A stretch of DNA of 59,587 nt, from the NCBI RefSeq assembly GCF_001953985.1, contig NZ_MBEI01000048.1:1-59587 (forward strand). The letters run 5' to 3'. The DNA is from Mycobacterium colombiense (lineage in GTDB: Bacteria > Actinomycetota > Actinomycetes > Mycobacteriales > Mycobacteriaceae). The notes under the pieces are model-generated. The model worked only from the letters and a program-made list of their open reading frames with translations, did no database searches and was not told the origin of the DNA. Made by a program: the position numbers and the translations under genes. The number at the start of each line of letters is the position of its first letter. Position 1 is the stretch's first letter. Below, piece by piece: positions 33,724 through 43,150 of the stretch.

Positions 33724-35054
33724 TCGCGCGCAGGCGGCTGCTGGTGGCCGCGCTGTTGATGGGCCTGCTCGTGGGTGCGAGCGGATTCTTGGTGCGCCAG
33801 ACGTTCTTCCGTCCGCTGACCATCACCGCCTACTTCCCGTCGGCAACCGGGATCTACGCCGGCGACGAAATCCGCGTGTCGGGCGTCAAGGTCGGCACCG
33901 TGGCCTCCGTGCAACCGCAGCCCAGCCGGGTCAAGCTGATCCTGCACGTCGATCGCCACGTGGCGATCCCCGTCGACGCCAAGGCAATCATCGTCGCGCA
34001 GAACCTGGTGTCCGCCCGCTACGTCCAGCTCACCCCCGCCTATCACCGGGGCGGTGGCCCCAAGATGTCCGAAGGGGCCGTCATCGACACCGACCGCACC
34101 GCGATACCCGTCGAATGGGACCAGGTCACCGAGCAATTAACCAGGCTCGCAACGGACTTGGGCCCGGCCAGCGACGTGTCGTCGACGTCGGCCAGTCGGT
34201 TCATCACGACCGCCGCCAACGCCCTGGACGGCAACGGCGAGAAGCTGCGCGAGACGCTAAATCAGCTCTCCGGAATGAGCCGCATCCTGGCCAACGGTAG
34301 CGGCAACATCGTCGACGTCATCAAGAACCTGCAGAAGTTCGTCACCACCCTGCGCGACAGCAACCAACAGATCGTGCAATTCCAGAACCGGCTGACGACG
34401 CTGAGCAGCGTGCTCGACGACAGCCGCTCGGATCTGGATGCGGCGCTGACGAATCTGTCGGTGGCCGTCGGCGAGGTGCAGCGCTTCGTCGCCGGAACCC
34501 GGGACAAGACCGCCGAGCAGATCCAGCGGCTGACCGACGTCACCCAGGTTCTGGTCGATCACCGGATGGATGTGGAAAACATCCTGCACGCCGCGCCCAC
34601 CGCATTCTCCAACGGCTACAACATCTACAACCCCAACACCCCCGGGGCCATGGGCAGCTTCATCATCAACAACCTCTCCAACCCAGTACATTTTTTCTGC
34701 GACGCCATCGGGGCCGTCGCGAACGTCACCGCGGCCGAAACGGGCAAGCTGTGCGCGGAGTACGCCGGCCCGGGCCTGCGCACCGCGAACCTCAACTACC
34801 TGCCGATCCCGACGAACATCATCCTGCAGCAGATCGCCACTCCCGGAAAGATCATCTACGCCGAACCGCGCCTGGCACCCGGCGCCGAAGGGCCTGCGCC
34901 GACACCGCCCGACGTCCCGCCCGCGGTGTCCGCCTACACCGGCATCAACGGTGACTCGACACCGCACAGCGTGCAGGACCTGCTGCTGCCCGACGATCGC
35001 AGGCCGGCGCCGGGCGATCAGCCACCGCCGCCGGGCCCAGGGACACCGCCGTGA
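33720..35054 (+). CDS. mceD: MceD-type protein
   Basis: 444 residues. The anchor LLVAALLMGLLVGASGFLV is followed by the Mce domain (ITAYFPSATGIYAGDEIRVSGVKVGTV, AQNLVSARYVQLTP), a helical stretch, and a proline-rich C-terminal tail (PPPGPGTPP) typical of MceD. The start overlaps the MceC stop by four bases. The tail probably extends into the cell wall. Confidence 0.88.
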   Translation: MIARRRLLVAALLMGLLVGASGFLVRQTFFRPLTITAYFPSATGIYAGDEIRVSGVKVGTVASVQPQPSRVKLILHVDRHVAIPVDAKAIIVAQNLVSARYVQLTPAYHRGGGPKMSEGAVIDTDRTAIPVEWDQVTEQLTRLATDLGPASDVSSTSASRFITTAANALDGNGEKLRETLNQLSGMSRILANGSGNIVDVIKNLQKFVTTLRDSNQQIVQFQNRLTTLSSVLDDSRSDLDAALTNLSVAVGEVQRFVAGTRDKTAEQIQRLTDVTQVLVDHRMDVENILHAAPTAFSNGYNIYNPNTPGAMGSFIINNLSNPVHFFCDAIGAVANVTAAETGKLCAEYAGPGLRTANLNYLPIPTNIILQQIATPGKIIYAEPRLAPGAEGPAPTPPDVPPAVSAYTGINGDSTPHSVQDLLLPDDRRPAPGDQPPPPGPGTPP

Positions 35055-36268
35055 TCACGCGGTTCGGGCTTTGTATAGTGGCGTGCGCCTTGGCCGTTGG
35101 CGGCTGCTCTTTTCAGGGCGTGAACTCGTTGCCGCTGCCGGGTGCGGTCGGACGTGGACCACACGCCAGCATTTATCACATCGAGATCGCCAATATCGGC
35201 ACGCTGGAATCGAATTCACCGGTGATGATGGCCGACGTCATCGTGGGCAGCGTCGGCAAGATGCGGGTCAACCACGATCACGCCGACGTCGAGGTCTCAG
35301 TCAAACCCGATGTGGTGGTGCCCGGGAACGCGGTGGCCGCCGTCGGGCAGACCAGCCTGCTGGGTTCGATGCACGTGGAGCTCAATCCCCCGCTCGGCCA
35401 GCCTCCGCGGGGACGGCTGCAGCCCGGGGCCACCATTCCACTGGACAGGTCGTCGTCGTATCCCTCTACCGAACAGACATTGTCAGCGCTGTCAGCGGTG
35501 CTCAATTCCGGTGGCCTGGGCCAGATCGGCGACATCGTGCACAACTTCAGCGCGGCGATGTCCGGCCACGAGACCGACGTGCGCCAATTGTTGACGCGCC
35601 TCGACGAGTTCGTCGGCGTCCTGGATCAACAGCGCGACCGGATCATTGCGTCGATCGACTCGCTGAACCGGCTCGCCGGCACGTTCGCCTCCCAGCGTGA
35701 GGTGATCACCCAAGCGCTGCGCAAGATTCCGCCCGCGCTCGACGTGCTGATCCGCGAACGCCCGCGCATCACCGCGGCCCTGGACAAACTGCGCGTGTTC
35801 AGCAACACCGCGACCCACTTGGTCAACGAGACCCAGGCCGACCTGGTGAAGAACCTGCAGAACCTGGAGCCGACGATCCAGGCGCTGGCCGACGTGGGTC
35901 CCGATCTCAGCACCGTTCTGGGGTACGTGCCGACCTTCCCGTTCACGCAGAACTTCATCGACCGCGCGGTGCGGGGCGACTACTTCAACGTCTTCGCCGT
36001 CATCGACATGACCATTCCCCGGCTGAAGAGGACGCTGCTCGCCGGCACCCGCTGGGGCGATCCGGACGCACCGCTGGTGCCCGCCCCGGGTGATCCCTGG
36101 TTCTCGAACTACACCTATGACCCGCTCGGATTCGGCGTTGCACCGCCTTTGGCGGCGCCGCCTGGCGCACCTCCCTCGGCGGGCACGCCTCCTTCTGCGC
36201 CCGCCGTGGTGGCTCCCGACATGAGTGCCATTGCGCCCGTGGACCAACCGTCGCGAGGCGGTGGTTGA
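35051..36268 (+). CDS. mceE: MceE-type lipoprotein (LprK-like)
   Basis: 405 residues. It has a lipoprotein signal with lipobox AVGGC (Cys19), so it is the lipid-anchored subunit, as MceE proteins usually are. The Mce domain reads YHIEIANIGTLESNSPVMMADVIVGSVGKM and GQTSLLGSMHVEL. Pro/Ala-rich repeats (APPGAPPSAGTPPSAP) fill the C-terminus. The GTG start overlaps the MceD stop (GTGA). Confidence 0.9.
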   Translation: MITRFGLCIVACALAVGGCSFQGVNSLPLPGAVGRGPHASIYHIEIANIGTLESNSPVMMADVIVGSVGKMRVNHDHADVEVSVKPDVVVPGNAVAAVGQTSLLGSMHVELNPPLGQPPRGRLQPGATIPLDRSSSYPSTEQTLSALSAVLNSGGLGQIGDIVHNFSAAMSGHETDVRQLLTRLDEFVGVLDQQRDRIIASIDSLNRLAGTFASQREVITQALRKIPPALDVLIRERPRITAALDKLRVFSNTATHLVNETQADLVKNLQNLEPTIQALADVGPDLSTVLGYVPTFPFTQNFIDRAVRGDYFNVFAVIDMTIPRLKRTLLAGTRWGDPDAPLVPAPGDPWFSNYTYDPLGFGVAPPLAAPPGAPPSAGTPPSAPAVVAPDMSAIAPVDQPSRGGG

Positions 36269-37821
36269 TGCTGACGCGCTTCGTGCGGATTCAGCTGACC
36301 ATCTTCGCGCTCGCGTCGGTGGTCGCGATGGCGTTCATGTTCTTCCAGTACATGCAGGTGCCGACGTTGCTCGGGATCGGCAAGCTCACCGTCACCTTGG
36401 AGCTGCCGGATACCGGCGGGCTGTACCGCTTCAGCAACGTCACCTACCGCGGAGTGCAGATCGGCAAGGTGACCGCGGTCGGACCGACGGCGACTGGCGC
36501 GAAAGCCACACTGCAGCTTGATACTTCGCCGAAGATCCCTGCCGACGTGCACGCGGCGGTGCGCAGCATGTCGGCGGTCGGCGAGCAATACGTGGATCTG
36601 GCACCGCGCTCGGAATTGGGACCTTACCTGCGCGACGGGTCGGTGATCGCCGCGCGCGACACCAGCATTCCACCGCCGGTGGGGCCGATGCTGGACAAGC
36701 TCAGCGCGTTGGTCAAGAGCATCCCCAAAGACAAGCTGGCGCAGCTGCTCGACGAGTCGTTCTCCGCGTTCAACGGTGCGGGTTATGACCTGGAGTGGCT
36801 ACTCGACTCGTCAAGCAAGCTGTCGCACGATGCGTCAGGGCTTGTCGACCACACCCGTGCGCTGGTCGACGACGGTAAACCCTTCCTAGACGCGCAGGCC
36901 CAGACCGCCGATAAGACGCGACGCTGGGCACACAACCTGGCCGGCTTCACCGACCAGATGGTGACCGACGATGCACAGTTCCGCAAGCTCCTGCACACCG
37001 GACCTGGCTTCGAGCAAGAGGTTTCGCGGCTTTTGGACCAGTTGAAGGCGACCCTGCCGGTTTTCCTGGCGAACCTGACCACCATCGGCCAGATCGGCGT
37101 GACCTACCACCCCTCGCTCGAACAAATCCTGGTGCTGCTCCCCCCGTCCGTCGCGGCCTACGGCTCCTACGGCGCCACCAACAACCCGACCGGTCTGGCG
37201 ATGGGTGGGTTCACGCTGACCATTGCCGACCCGCCGGCGTGCACGGTGGGGTTCCTACCGCCGTCGCAGTGGCGCTCGCCGGCCGACACGAGTGAGACCG
37301 ACACCCCCGATAATCTGTATTGCAAGCTGCCGCAAGACTCACCGATCAGCGTCCGCGGCGCGAGAAACTATCCCTGCATGAACAAGCCCGGAAAGCGCGC
37401 TCCCACAGCCGAAATCTGCAACAGCGATAAGGAGTACGTGCCTTTGGCCGAGAGGCAGCACGCGCTGGGGCCGTATCCGCTCGACCCGAACCTTCTCTCG
37501 CAGGGGCTGCCGCCCGATGACCGGGCTGGCATCGAAAACAGGACTTTTGGTCCGGTTGACGGGACGCCGTTGCCGCCGGGAGCGGCGCCGGGCGGAACAC
37601 CGCCAGGGCCGCCGGCGCCGGGCTCGCTCAACCAGCCGCCGACAGCGCCAAGTGCATTCAATTCCAACAGCTCTGCCGTCTCGCCTTCAGTTGCGGTGCT
37701 GCACTACGACCCGCGGAATGGGCGGTACGTCGCTCCCGACGGTCAGCTGTACCGGCAGTCGGATCTAGTGCGCCTGCCCAAGCCGAAGACGTGGAAGGAC
37801 ATGCTGTTCACCGCAAGTTGA
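36268..37821 (+). CDS. mceF: MceF-type protein
   Basis: About 517 residues. An N-terminal membrane segment (FVRIQLTIFALASVVAMAFMF) precedes the Mce domain (VTLELPDTGGLYRFSNVTYRGVQIGKV, VRSMSAVGEQYVDLAP). The helical region and the long Pro-rich C-terminus ending in LPKPKTWKDMLFTAS are characteristic of MceF. ATG 36268 overlaps the MceE stop (TGATG); TTG 36265 is less likely. A frameshifted partial copy of this gene lies 3.2 kb downstream. A half-copy of the 20-bp palindrome (ATGCGCTATCG) follows the stop. Confidence 0.88.
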   Translation: MLTRFVRIQLTIFALASVVAMAFMFFQYMQVPTLLGIGKLTVTLELPDTGGLYRFSNVTYRGVQIGKVTAVGPTATGAKATLQLDTSPKIPADVHAAVRSMSAVGEQYVDLAPRSELGPYLRDGSVIAARDTSIPPPVGPMLDKLSALVKSIPKDKLAQLLDESFSAFNGAGYDLEWLLDSSSKLSHDASGLVDHTRALVDDGKPFLDAQAQTADKTRRWAHNLAGFTDQMVTDDAQFRKLLHTGPGFEQEVSRLLDQLKATLPVFLANLTTIGQIGVTYHPSLEQILVLLPPSVAAYGSYGATNNPTGLAMGGFTLTIADPPACTVGFLPPSQWRSPADTSETDTPDNLYCKLPQDSPISVRGARNYPCMNKPGKRAPTAEICNSDKEYVPLAERQHALGPYPLDPNLLSQGLPPDDRAGIENRTFGPVDGTPLPPGAAPGGTPPGPPAPGSLNQPPTAPSAFNSNSSAVSPSVAVLHYDPRNGRYVAPDGQLYRQSDLVRLPKPKTWKDMLFTAS

Positions 37822-37843
37822 TGCGCTATCGCGTCGCCGACGG

Positions 37844-38515
37844 TCACTTGGTCACGATTGCCGAGTTGTAGTTAGGGGCCCACGCTCGCTCGAAGACAGA
37901 GATGGGAACCCGCTCGTCGCGGCCAGTGCTGATGCCACTGTCGTTGAGGTGCACCACACCGGCCTTGCTGTCGATGCCGGTGACAACCACGAAGTGGTTT
38001 GCGGAGTTTCGCTTCCCGGGCCGGTTCCAAATTGTTTCGGCATTGAGTATCGCGATGATCTTATGGTTTTGCGCCAGCTTGCGCGCCAAGGCGTCGGTGT
38101 GGGTCTGAATGTTCTCGGCTCTGATCCAGTAGTGCCACAGCAGTTTCGGCAGGTCGGCGATGTCGGTGGTGCCCATTGGCTTCCAGATCGGCCCGTGACC
38201 CTTTGCGCTCGGTGTGGTTTCGGCCAAAGCAATCATCTGCTGCTCGGTAGGTTCGCGTCCCGTGATCTGGCCGACCACATCGGCCACCGCCATCTCCCCG
38301 CAGTCGGAACCGTGTTGCTCACGCCAGTAGGGCGCGGCGGCGACGGGATCGCCATACATTCCCAACTCATGGTCGGCGTCGGGGACGGGTGCGCCGGGAT
38401 TGGCATGAACCCCAGCGGCCAATATCACCGACAACCCTGCGGCGGTAGCGCACAACAGAACGACACGGTAAACCGTTCGTGCGGCGGTGCCCCGCGCCCG
38501 CAAGGTGCTCGTCAT
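37844..38515 (-). CDS. Secreted C39-like cysteine peptidase
   Basis: 223 residues. The signal peptide spans about residues 15-38 (ending VHANPGAP). The papain-like C39_2 triad is visible: Cys72 in SDCGEMAVADV, His174 in NHFVVVTGID and Asp192 in HLNDSG. There is no ABC transporter domain, so it is a free exported peptidase of the Peptidase_C39_2 type. The target is unknown. It is convergent with the mce operon (22 bases apart) and has about 200 bases of upstream sequence with no other gene. Confidence 0.8.
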   Translation of the reverse strand: MTSTLRARGTAARTVYRVVLLCATAAGLSVILAAGVHANPGAPVPDADHELGMYGDPVAAAPYWREQHGSDCGEMAVADVVGQITGREPTEQQMIALAETTPSAKGHGPIWKPMGTTDIADLPKLLWHYWIRAENIQTHTDALARKLAQNHKIIAILNAETIWNRPGKRNSANHFVVVTGIDSKAGVVHLNDSGISTGRDERVPISVFERAWAPNYNSAIVTK

Positions 38516-38715
38516 AGGCGCCCGTTCCCGAGCCGCCGCGGCGGCGTGTAGATGTGACGAGAAAAGGCTCAGGTATGGGCCTGAACGAATATTTAACAGA
38601 AACCTGGCGAAAATGCGGCAGCGACGCGCGGGTAGTTATCGCCATGAGATCAGGCTGTAAGTTATAACGGCCAAACCGCGTGGCGCACGTCCTGTACCCA
38701 GCGACCAGTGCCAGC

Positions 38716-39555
38716 TCAGACGGCCTGCGGCGCATCAGCTTCCGGCTCGGAAGTCGCGCTGAGTTGCTGCACAAGATCGGCGGCGATAGCACGCAGCGGG
38801 ACGTTCATCTCCTGGCTTTTCCGGCGAAGCAAGTCGAAGGCCTGGTCGGCGTCGATCTGGTGGATGGCCATCAGCATGCCTTTGGCCTGTTCGATGGGGG
38901 CGCGGGTTTGCAGCGCCCGCTGGATGGAGTCGGCCACATCGCGGGCAGACCGGAAGCGGGAAAAGTCGCCGATCGCGCGGGACACTGCCGTGGTGAGCAT
39001 GCCGAGGATCTCGGCGTCGAAGTTGTCGAATGCCGACCGCGAACGCCCATAGAGATTCAGCGATCCCAGCGTCTGGTCGTCGGTGAAGAGAGGCGCCGCC
39101 AGGAAGCTGAGAATTCCTTCGTCGCGAGCCGCAGCGGCGAAGCGCGGCCAGTTCGCTGCGGCGTCATCGGAGTCGACAAGCACGATGGTGCGGGTCCGGG
39201 AGGCGTCGAGGCATGGTCCCTGATCGGCGTCGTATTGCTCGGTATCGACACGCAGAGTGCGTTGGTCGGTGTGGACCGCGGTATAGACGCGGCCGCCCAG
39301 GTCGATGGTCACTCCCGTGCTGTCGGCGCCGTCGACGGCGTCGTGCGCGATCTCGCAGACATGCTGCAGCAGCGTCAGCAGGTCGTCCTCGTCGGCGATG
39401 CTGCGACTGGCGCTGACCAGCATCTGACCCAGCATCGTCGGCGTGATCCTGCTGTCGCCGGTGGCCTGGATGACCAGGTCGGCGACCTGCTCGCTGTCCT
39501 GCGCCGACGCAGCGGCCGGAAGAGAGTCGTCGGTGCGCCGATCAGGGGAAACCAT
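38716..39555 (-). CDS. GAF-ANTAR signal-transduction regulator
   Basis: 279 residues. A GAF domain (about residues 45-190, with VCEIAHDAVDGADSTGVTIDLGGRVY and GILSFLAAPLFTDDQTLGSLNLY) is followed by a C-terminal ANTAR domain (LQTRAPIEQAKGMLMAIHQIDADQAFDLLRRKSQ). ANTAR domains bind paired RNA hairpins and prevent termination. The GAF domain would sense a small ligand. Similar proteins are abundant in mycobacteria, usually as orphans. The start at 39555 (MVSPDRR) is preferred over 39606. Confidence 0.85.
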   Translation of the reverse strand: MVSPDRRTDDSLPAAASAQDSEQVADLVIQATGDSRITPTMLGQMLVSASRSIADEDDLLTLLQHVCEIAHDAVDGADSTGVTIDLGGRVYTAVHTDQRTLRVDTEQYDADQGPCLDASRTRTIVLVDSDDAAANWPRFAAAARDEGILSFLAAPLFTDDQTLGSLNLYGRSRSAFDNFDAEILGMLTTAVSRAIGDFSRFRSARDVADSIQRALQTRAPIEQAKGMLMAIHQIDADQAFDLLRRKSQEMNVPLRAIAADLVQQLSATSEPEADAPQAV

Positions 39556-39720
39556 CAGCACAGTGTGACACGAATTGCCGTCGGACACGCCCTGCTGAGC
39601 AGGCATTCAAGCTCGGCGTGATGGCATTCGCACAGGTCACGAACGATCGGTTCCTCGGGCGACGCCGCTGACATCGCCGACGCCGGTTTCGACTGACCTA
39701 CCAGCGGGCATCCGCCAGCG

Positions 39721-40431
39721 ATGAGCGCACTACGATTCACCCGTTTGCTGGGGACCGCCGTGGCAACGGCCTGGGCGTGCATGGTCGGCGCGCCCCTCCC
39801 AACCGTTTCTGCCGCCCCGTGTCCTGACGTGGAGGTGGTGTTCGCCCGCGGTACCGGCGAGCCACCCGGCGTCGGCGGGGTCGGGCAGGCTTTCGTCGAC
39901 GCGCTGGGGTCGCGAGTCGGCGGCAAGTCGGTCGGGGTGTACCCGGTCAACTACGCAGCCAGCGGCGATTTCAATGGCGGGATCGCGTTCGCCGCAACGG
40001 TCGTCGAGGGGATCAGGGACGCCGGCGCTCACCTGCAATCCACGGCGGCCAACTGTCCCAACACCAGAATGGTGCTCGGCGGCTATTCCCAGGGCGCCGT
40101 CGTGTCCGGCTTCGTCACGTCGGCCGCCGTGCCCAAGGAGGTTCCCGCGGAGTTTGCCTCCTCCGTGCCCCAGCCGCTCTCGCCGGAGGTGGCCCGTCAC
40201 GTCGCCGCCGTGGTGCTGTTCGGAACACCGTCAAACGAGTTCTTGCGGGAAGCCGGCGCACCACCCATCACGATCGGCCCCCTATACGCGCCCAAGACCA
40301 TTCAGTTGTGCGCGCCCGATGACACCATCTGTAATGGCGCGCCCCCGGGGCCGCCCGGCATCGCCCACACCGTCTATCCGGCGAACGGCATGGTCGGCCA
40401 GGGCGCGGATTTCGCTGCGAGTCATTTGTAG
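39721..40431 (+). CDS. Secreted cutinase-family serine esterase (second copy)
   Basis: 236 residues with a signal peptide (about residues 1-32, TVSAAP) and mature CPDVEVVFARGTGEPPG. The nucleophile is Ser123 in GGYSQG. An aspartate sits in APDDTIC (residue 200 or 201) and the histidine in GIAHTVYP (about 216). It is a paralogue of the 7697 cutinase but lacks that protein's Gly-rich tail. Its position between the GAF-ANTAR gene and the decayed island edge makes it the last intact ordinary gene on this side. Confidence 0.9.
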   Translation: MSALRFTRLLGTAVATAWACMVGAPLPTVSAAPCPDVEVVFARGTGEPPGVGGVGQAFVDALGSRVGGKSVGVYPVNYAASGDFNGGIAFAATVVEGIRDAGAHLQSTAANCPNTRMVLGGYSQGAVVSGFVTSAAVPKEVPAEFASSVPQPLSPEVARHVAAVVLFGTPSNEFLREAGAPPITIGPLYAPKTIQLCAPDDTICNGAPPGPPGIAHTVYPANGMVGQGADFAASHL

Positions 40432-40581
40432 GCGTCGTGATTGGGTCAGATAACCGGTGCCATCCGAGGGTCTGGTGATTACTCCGCGTGAGGACTGACC
40501 CATTCAATACAGTTCCATTTCCAGCGCAGAACTGCCTGGACCGTAGGGCGCTCGCCTCTCGCGGTCACCGTTACGCAGCGC

Positions 40582-41025
40582 CTAGTACGCGAGCGCGCTC
40601 TCGAATGCCTTCCGCGTTGCTTTGATGACGCCTCGTGCCATTAGGAAGTTCCCGCCGCCACCAATGGCGACTCCGATGCCGAACGGAGCCGCTCGGCCAA
40701 GCACGATGATTCCCCGCTTCGTCCCGTACTTGGTAATGAAATGCGCTCCAAGTAACCGATTGATACGGCGGATCGTCTCCATTGGAACCGCCTGGACGCC
40801 ACGAGCGCCAAGTGAGATCCGGTTCTCCCCGCAGCTTTGGACATGCCGCCTGCCATCCCGCCGCCCGCTAAGACCATCAAGAGCAGAGCCCGTTGCCGCT
40901 CGTAATTTTCCACGCGTATCCCGTAGACACTCGCCACGGCCAACACGTGCGCGGCGCTCGCAGTAAGGAAAAAGCATGGCTACAACTCATGAGCTTGGTG
41001 GTCATGTCGAGGACCACGGCACGAC
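40582..41025 (-). pseudogene. EcsC-family protein remnant (frameshifted, 5' truncated)
   Basis: Two minus-strand frames give successive parts of one EcsC-type protein. MLAVASVYGIRVENYERQRALLL lies in the frame read from about 40946. INRLLGAHFITKYGTKRGIIV and APFGIGVAIGGGGNF, ending at 40582, lie in another frame. The switch falls near 40800. EcsC-family proteins are about 250 residues; only about 130 remain. The upstream (5') part is replaced at about 41026 by mceF-like sequence. This is a dead gene at the left edge of the island. Confidence 0.7.
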
Positions 41026-42471
41026 AAGCTCACCGTCACCTTGGAGCTGCCGGATACCGGCGGGCTGTACCGCTTCAGCAACGTCACCTACCGCGGAGTC
41101 CAGATCGGCAAGGTGACCGCGGTCGGACCGACGGCGACTGGCGCGAAAGCCACACTGCAGCTTGATAGTTCGCCGAAGATCCCTGCCGACGTGCACGCGG
41201 CGGTGCGCAGCATGTCGGCGGTCGGCGAGCAATACGTGGATCTGGTACCTCGCTCGGAATTGGGACCTTACCTGCGCGACGGGTCGGTGATCGCCGCGCG
41301 CGACACCAGCATTCCACGGCCGGTGGGGCCGATGCTGGACAAGCTCAGCGCGTTGGTCAAGAGCATCCCCAAAGACAAGCCGTCGCAGCTCCTCGACGAG
41401 TCGTTCTCCGCGTTCAACGGTGCGGGTTATGACCTGGAGTGGCTGCTCGACTCGTCGGGCAAGCTCTCGCGCGACCCGACCGGCGCTGTCGACCACACCC
41501 GTGTGCTGGTCGACGACGGCGTGCCGTTCCTGGACGCGCAGGCCCAGACCGCCGACAAGACGCGACGGTAGGCGCACACCCTGGCCGGCTTCACCGACCA
41601 GATGGTGTCCGACGATGCGCAGTTCCGCAAGCTCCTGCACACCGGACCTGGCTTCGAGCAAGAGGACTCGCGGCTTTTGGACCAGCTGAAGCCGACCCTG
41701 CCGGTGTTCCTGGCAACCTGAGCACCGTCGGGCAGATCGGCGTGACCTACCACCCGGCGCTGGAACAGCTGCTGGTGCTGCTCCCCCGTCGGTCGCGGCC
41801 TACGGGTCTTACGGCGTCACCAACAACCCCACCTGCCTGGCGGTCGGCGGCTTCACGCTAACCATCGCCGACCCGCCGGCGTGCACGGTGGGCTTCCTGC
41901 CGCCGTCGCAACGGCGCTCGCCCGCCGACACAAGCGAGGCCGACACCCCCGACAACCTCTACTGCAAGCTTCCGCAGGACTCGCCGATCAGCGTGCGCCG
42001 CGCGCGGAGCTATCCCTGCATGAACAAGCCCGGAAAGCGCGCTCCCACAGTCGAAATCTGCAGCAGCGCGATAATGAGTACGTGCCTTTTGGCGCAGAGG
42101 CAGCACGCGCTGGGGCCGTATCCGCTCGAACCGAACCTGCTGTCGCAGGGTCTGCCGCCGGATGACCGGGCTGGTATCGAGGACAGGACTTTTGGGCCCG
42201 TGGAGGGGACACCCTTGCCGCCCGGGGCGGCGCCCGCTGGAACTCCGCCAGGGCGGCCAGCCCGGGTTCGCTTAACCAACCGCCGACAGCGCCGCAGGCG
42301 GTCGCCGCGCCAGCGGCGCCAAGCGCGTTCAACTCCAACGGTTCTGGTGTGTCGCCTTCGGTTGCTGTGCTGCATTACGATCCGCGGACGGGAAGGTATG
42401 TCGCGCCCGATGGGCAGATGTATCGGCATTCGAATCTGGTGCGTGCGCAGCACCGAAGACGTGGAAGGACA
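41026..42471 (+). pseudogene. mceF relic (5' truncated, nonsense and frameshift mutations)
   Basis: From 41026 the sequence follows mceF (from about 36389) nearly base for base through the Mce domain, then becomes more divergent. The first 350 or so residues of mceF are represented up to a TAG at 41570, where mceF has a tryptophan codon. A one-base loss occurs near 41713 and further frame changes near 41790 and 42270. The end matches the mceF C-terminus (GAAGACGTGGAAGGACAT) and stops matching after about 42471. It contains a short Ala-rich insertion (near 42300) not in mceF, so it is not a simple recent copy. No product is expected. Confidence 0.85.
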
Positions 42472-42709
42472 TATTGGCTCCGTCGATTTGAGCTGGATTG
42501 GCTACACCTATGTTGTTTTGCCGGGTGAGTTCCCGTCGCGAAGGGATCGCGCGCTCTCGGTACCCGAGGCGGCGACCGCCACGGCCTTTCCACCACTCGG
42601 CTTTATTCGACTTTGGCAGTGGTCAATCGCCTGCATGAAGGACCCTGCTGTTTCAGCGCTTACGTGGCTGCGCACATCAATTACGACGGATTCGGGTCAG
42701 CCAATAACC

Positions 42710-42859
42710 TCACTTGCTGGCGCGCTTAGCTTTTCGCATCGGCGCACGCTGGCTTAGGGCCGAAGCGGCTGCTGTCTTGGACACCTTGCTCGTCCGGGCG
42801 TCGCGAAGGACCTTCGAGGCCGCGGCCGCCGCCCGTGCAGTGGTCTTGCGTCCAGCCAT
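42710..42859 (-). CDS. Small basic Ala/Lys/Arg-rich protein (49 aa)
   Basis: A 49-residue frame starting MAGRKTTARAAAAASKVL, followed by RDARTSKVSKTAAASALSQ and a basic end RKAKRASK. AGGAGG lies nine bases before the ATG. The KVLRD/KTAAxSALSQ pattern recalls small uncharacterised basic proteins found in many bacteria; it may bind nucleic acid. It is transcribed away from the sigma-like gene with 291 bases between starts, so both promoters should lie there. It sits at the edge of the island and could be part of it. Confidence 0.6.
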   Translation of the reverse strand: MAGRKTTARAAAAASKVLRDARTSKVSKTAAASALSQRAPMRKAKRASK

Positions 42860-43150
42860 TTTCTTGCCTCCTGATCGAGTGAAATATTAGCCTCGGCTAC
42901 CGATCTGGCCAGCATCACCCGCTTGGCGAGGTAGCCCTACCTAATACGTGCCCTACTGTGACAGGCTCGCGGTTTCCATCCGATCTAATCCGCTTCCCAC
43001 ATTGGAGTCCGTCAGACCTCCGCACTCACTAAGTAGGGGGACAAGCCGCCCGCGCGAACTCGAGCCTCGTGGAGGTCATCGTCAGACCCCGGTACGTAAT
43101 CGGATAAGGGCTAGGAAACCTCAGCGATTAACAGCTAGGGAGGAGGTACG

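Noticed and set aside
41041..41571. A 176-residue Mce-domain protein from the mceF relic
   Set aside because: It has no membrane anchor, no ribosome site and stops at a TAG where mceF has a tryptophan codon; it is part of a pseudogene.
42950..43037. CCCTACT and AGTAGGG inverted pair upstream of the sigma-like gene
   Set aside because: Only 7 bases with about 75 bases between them; such pairs are common by chance.
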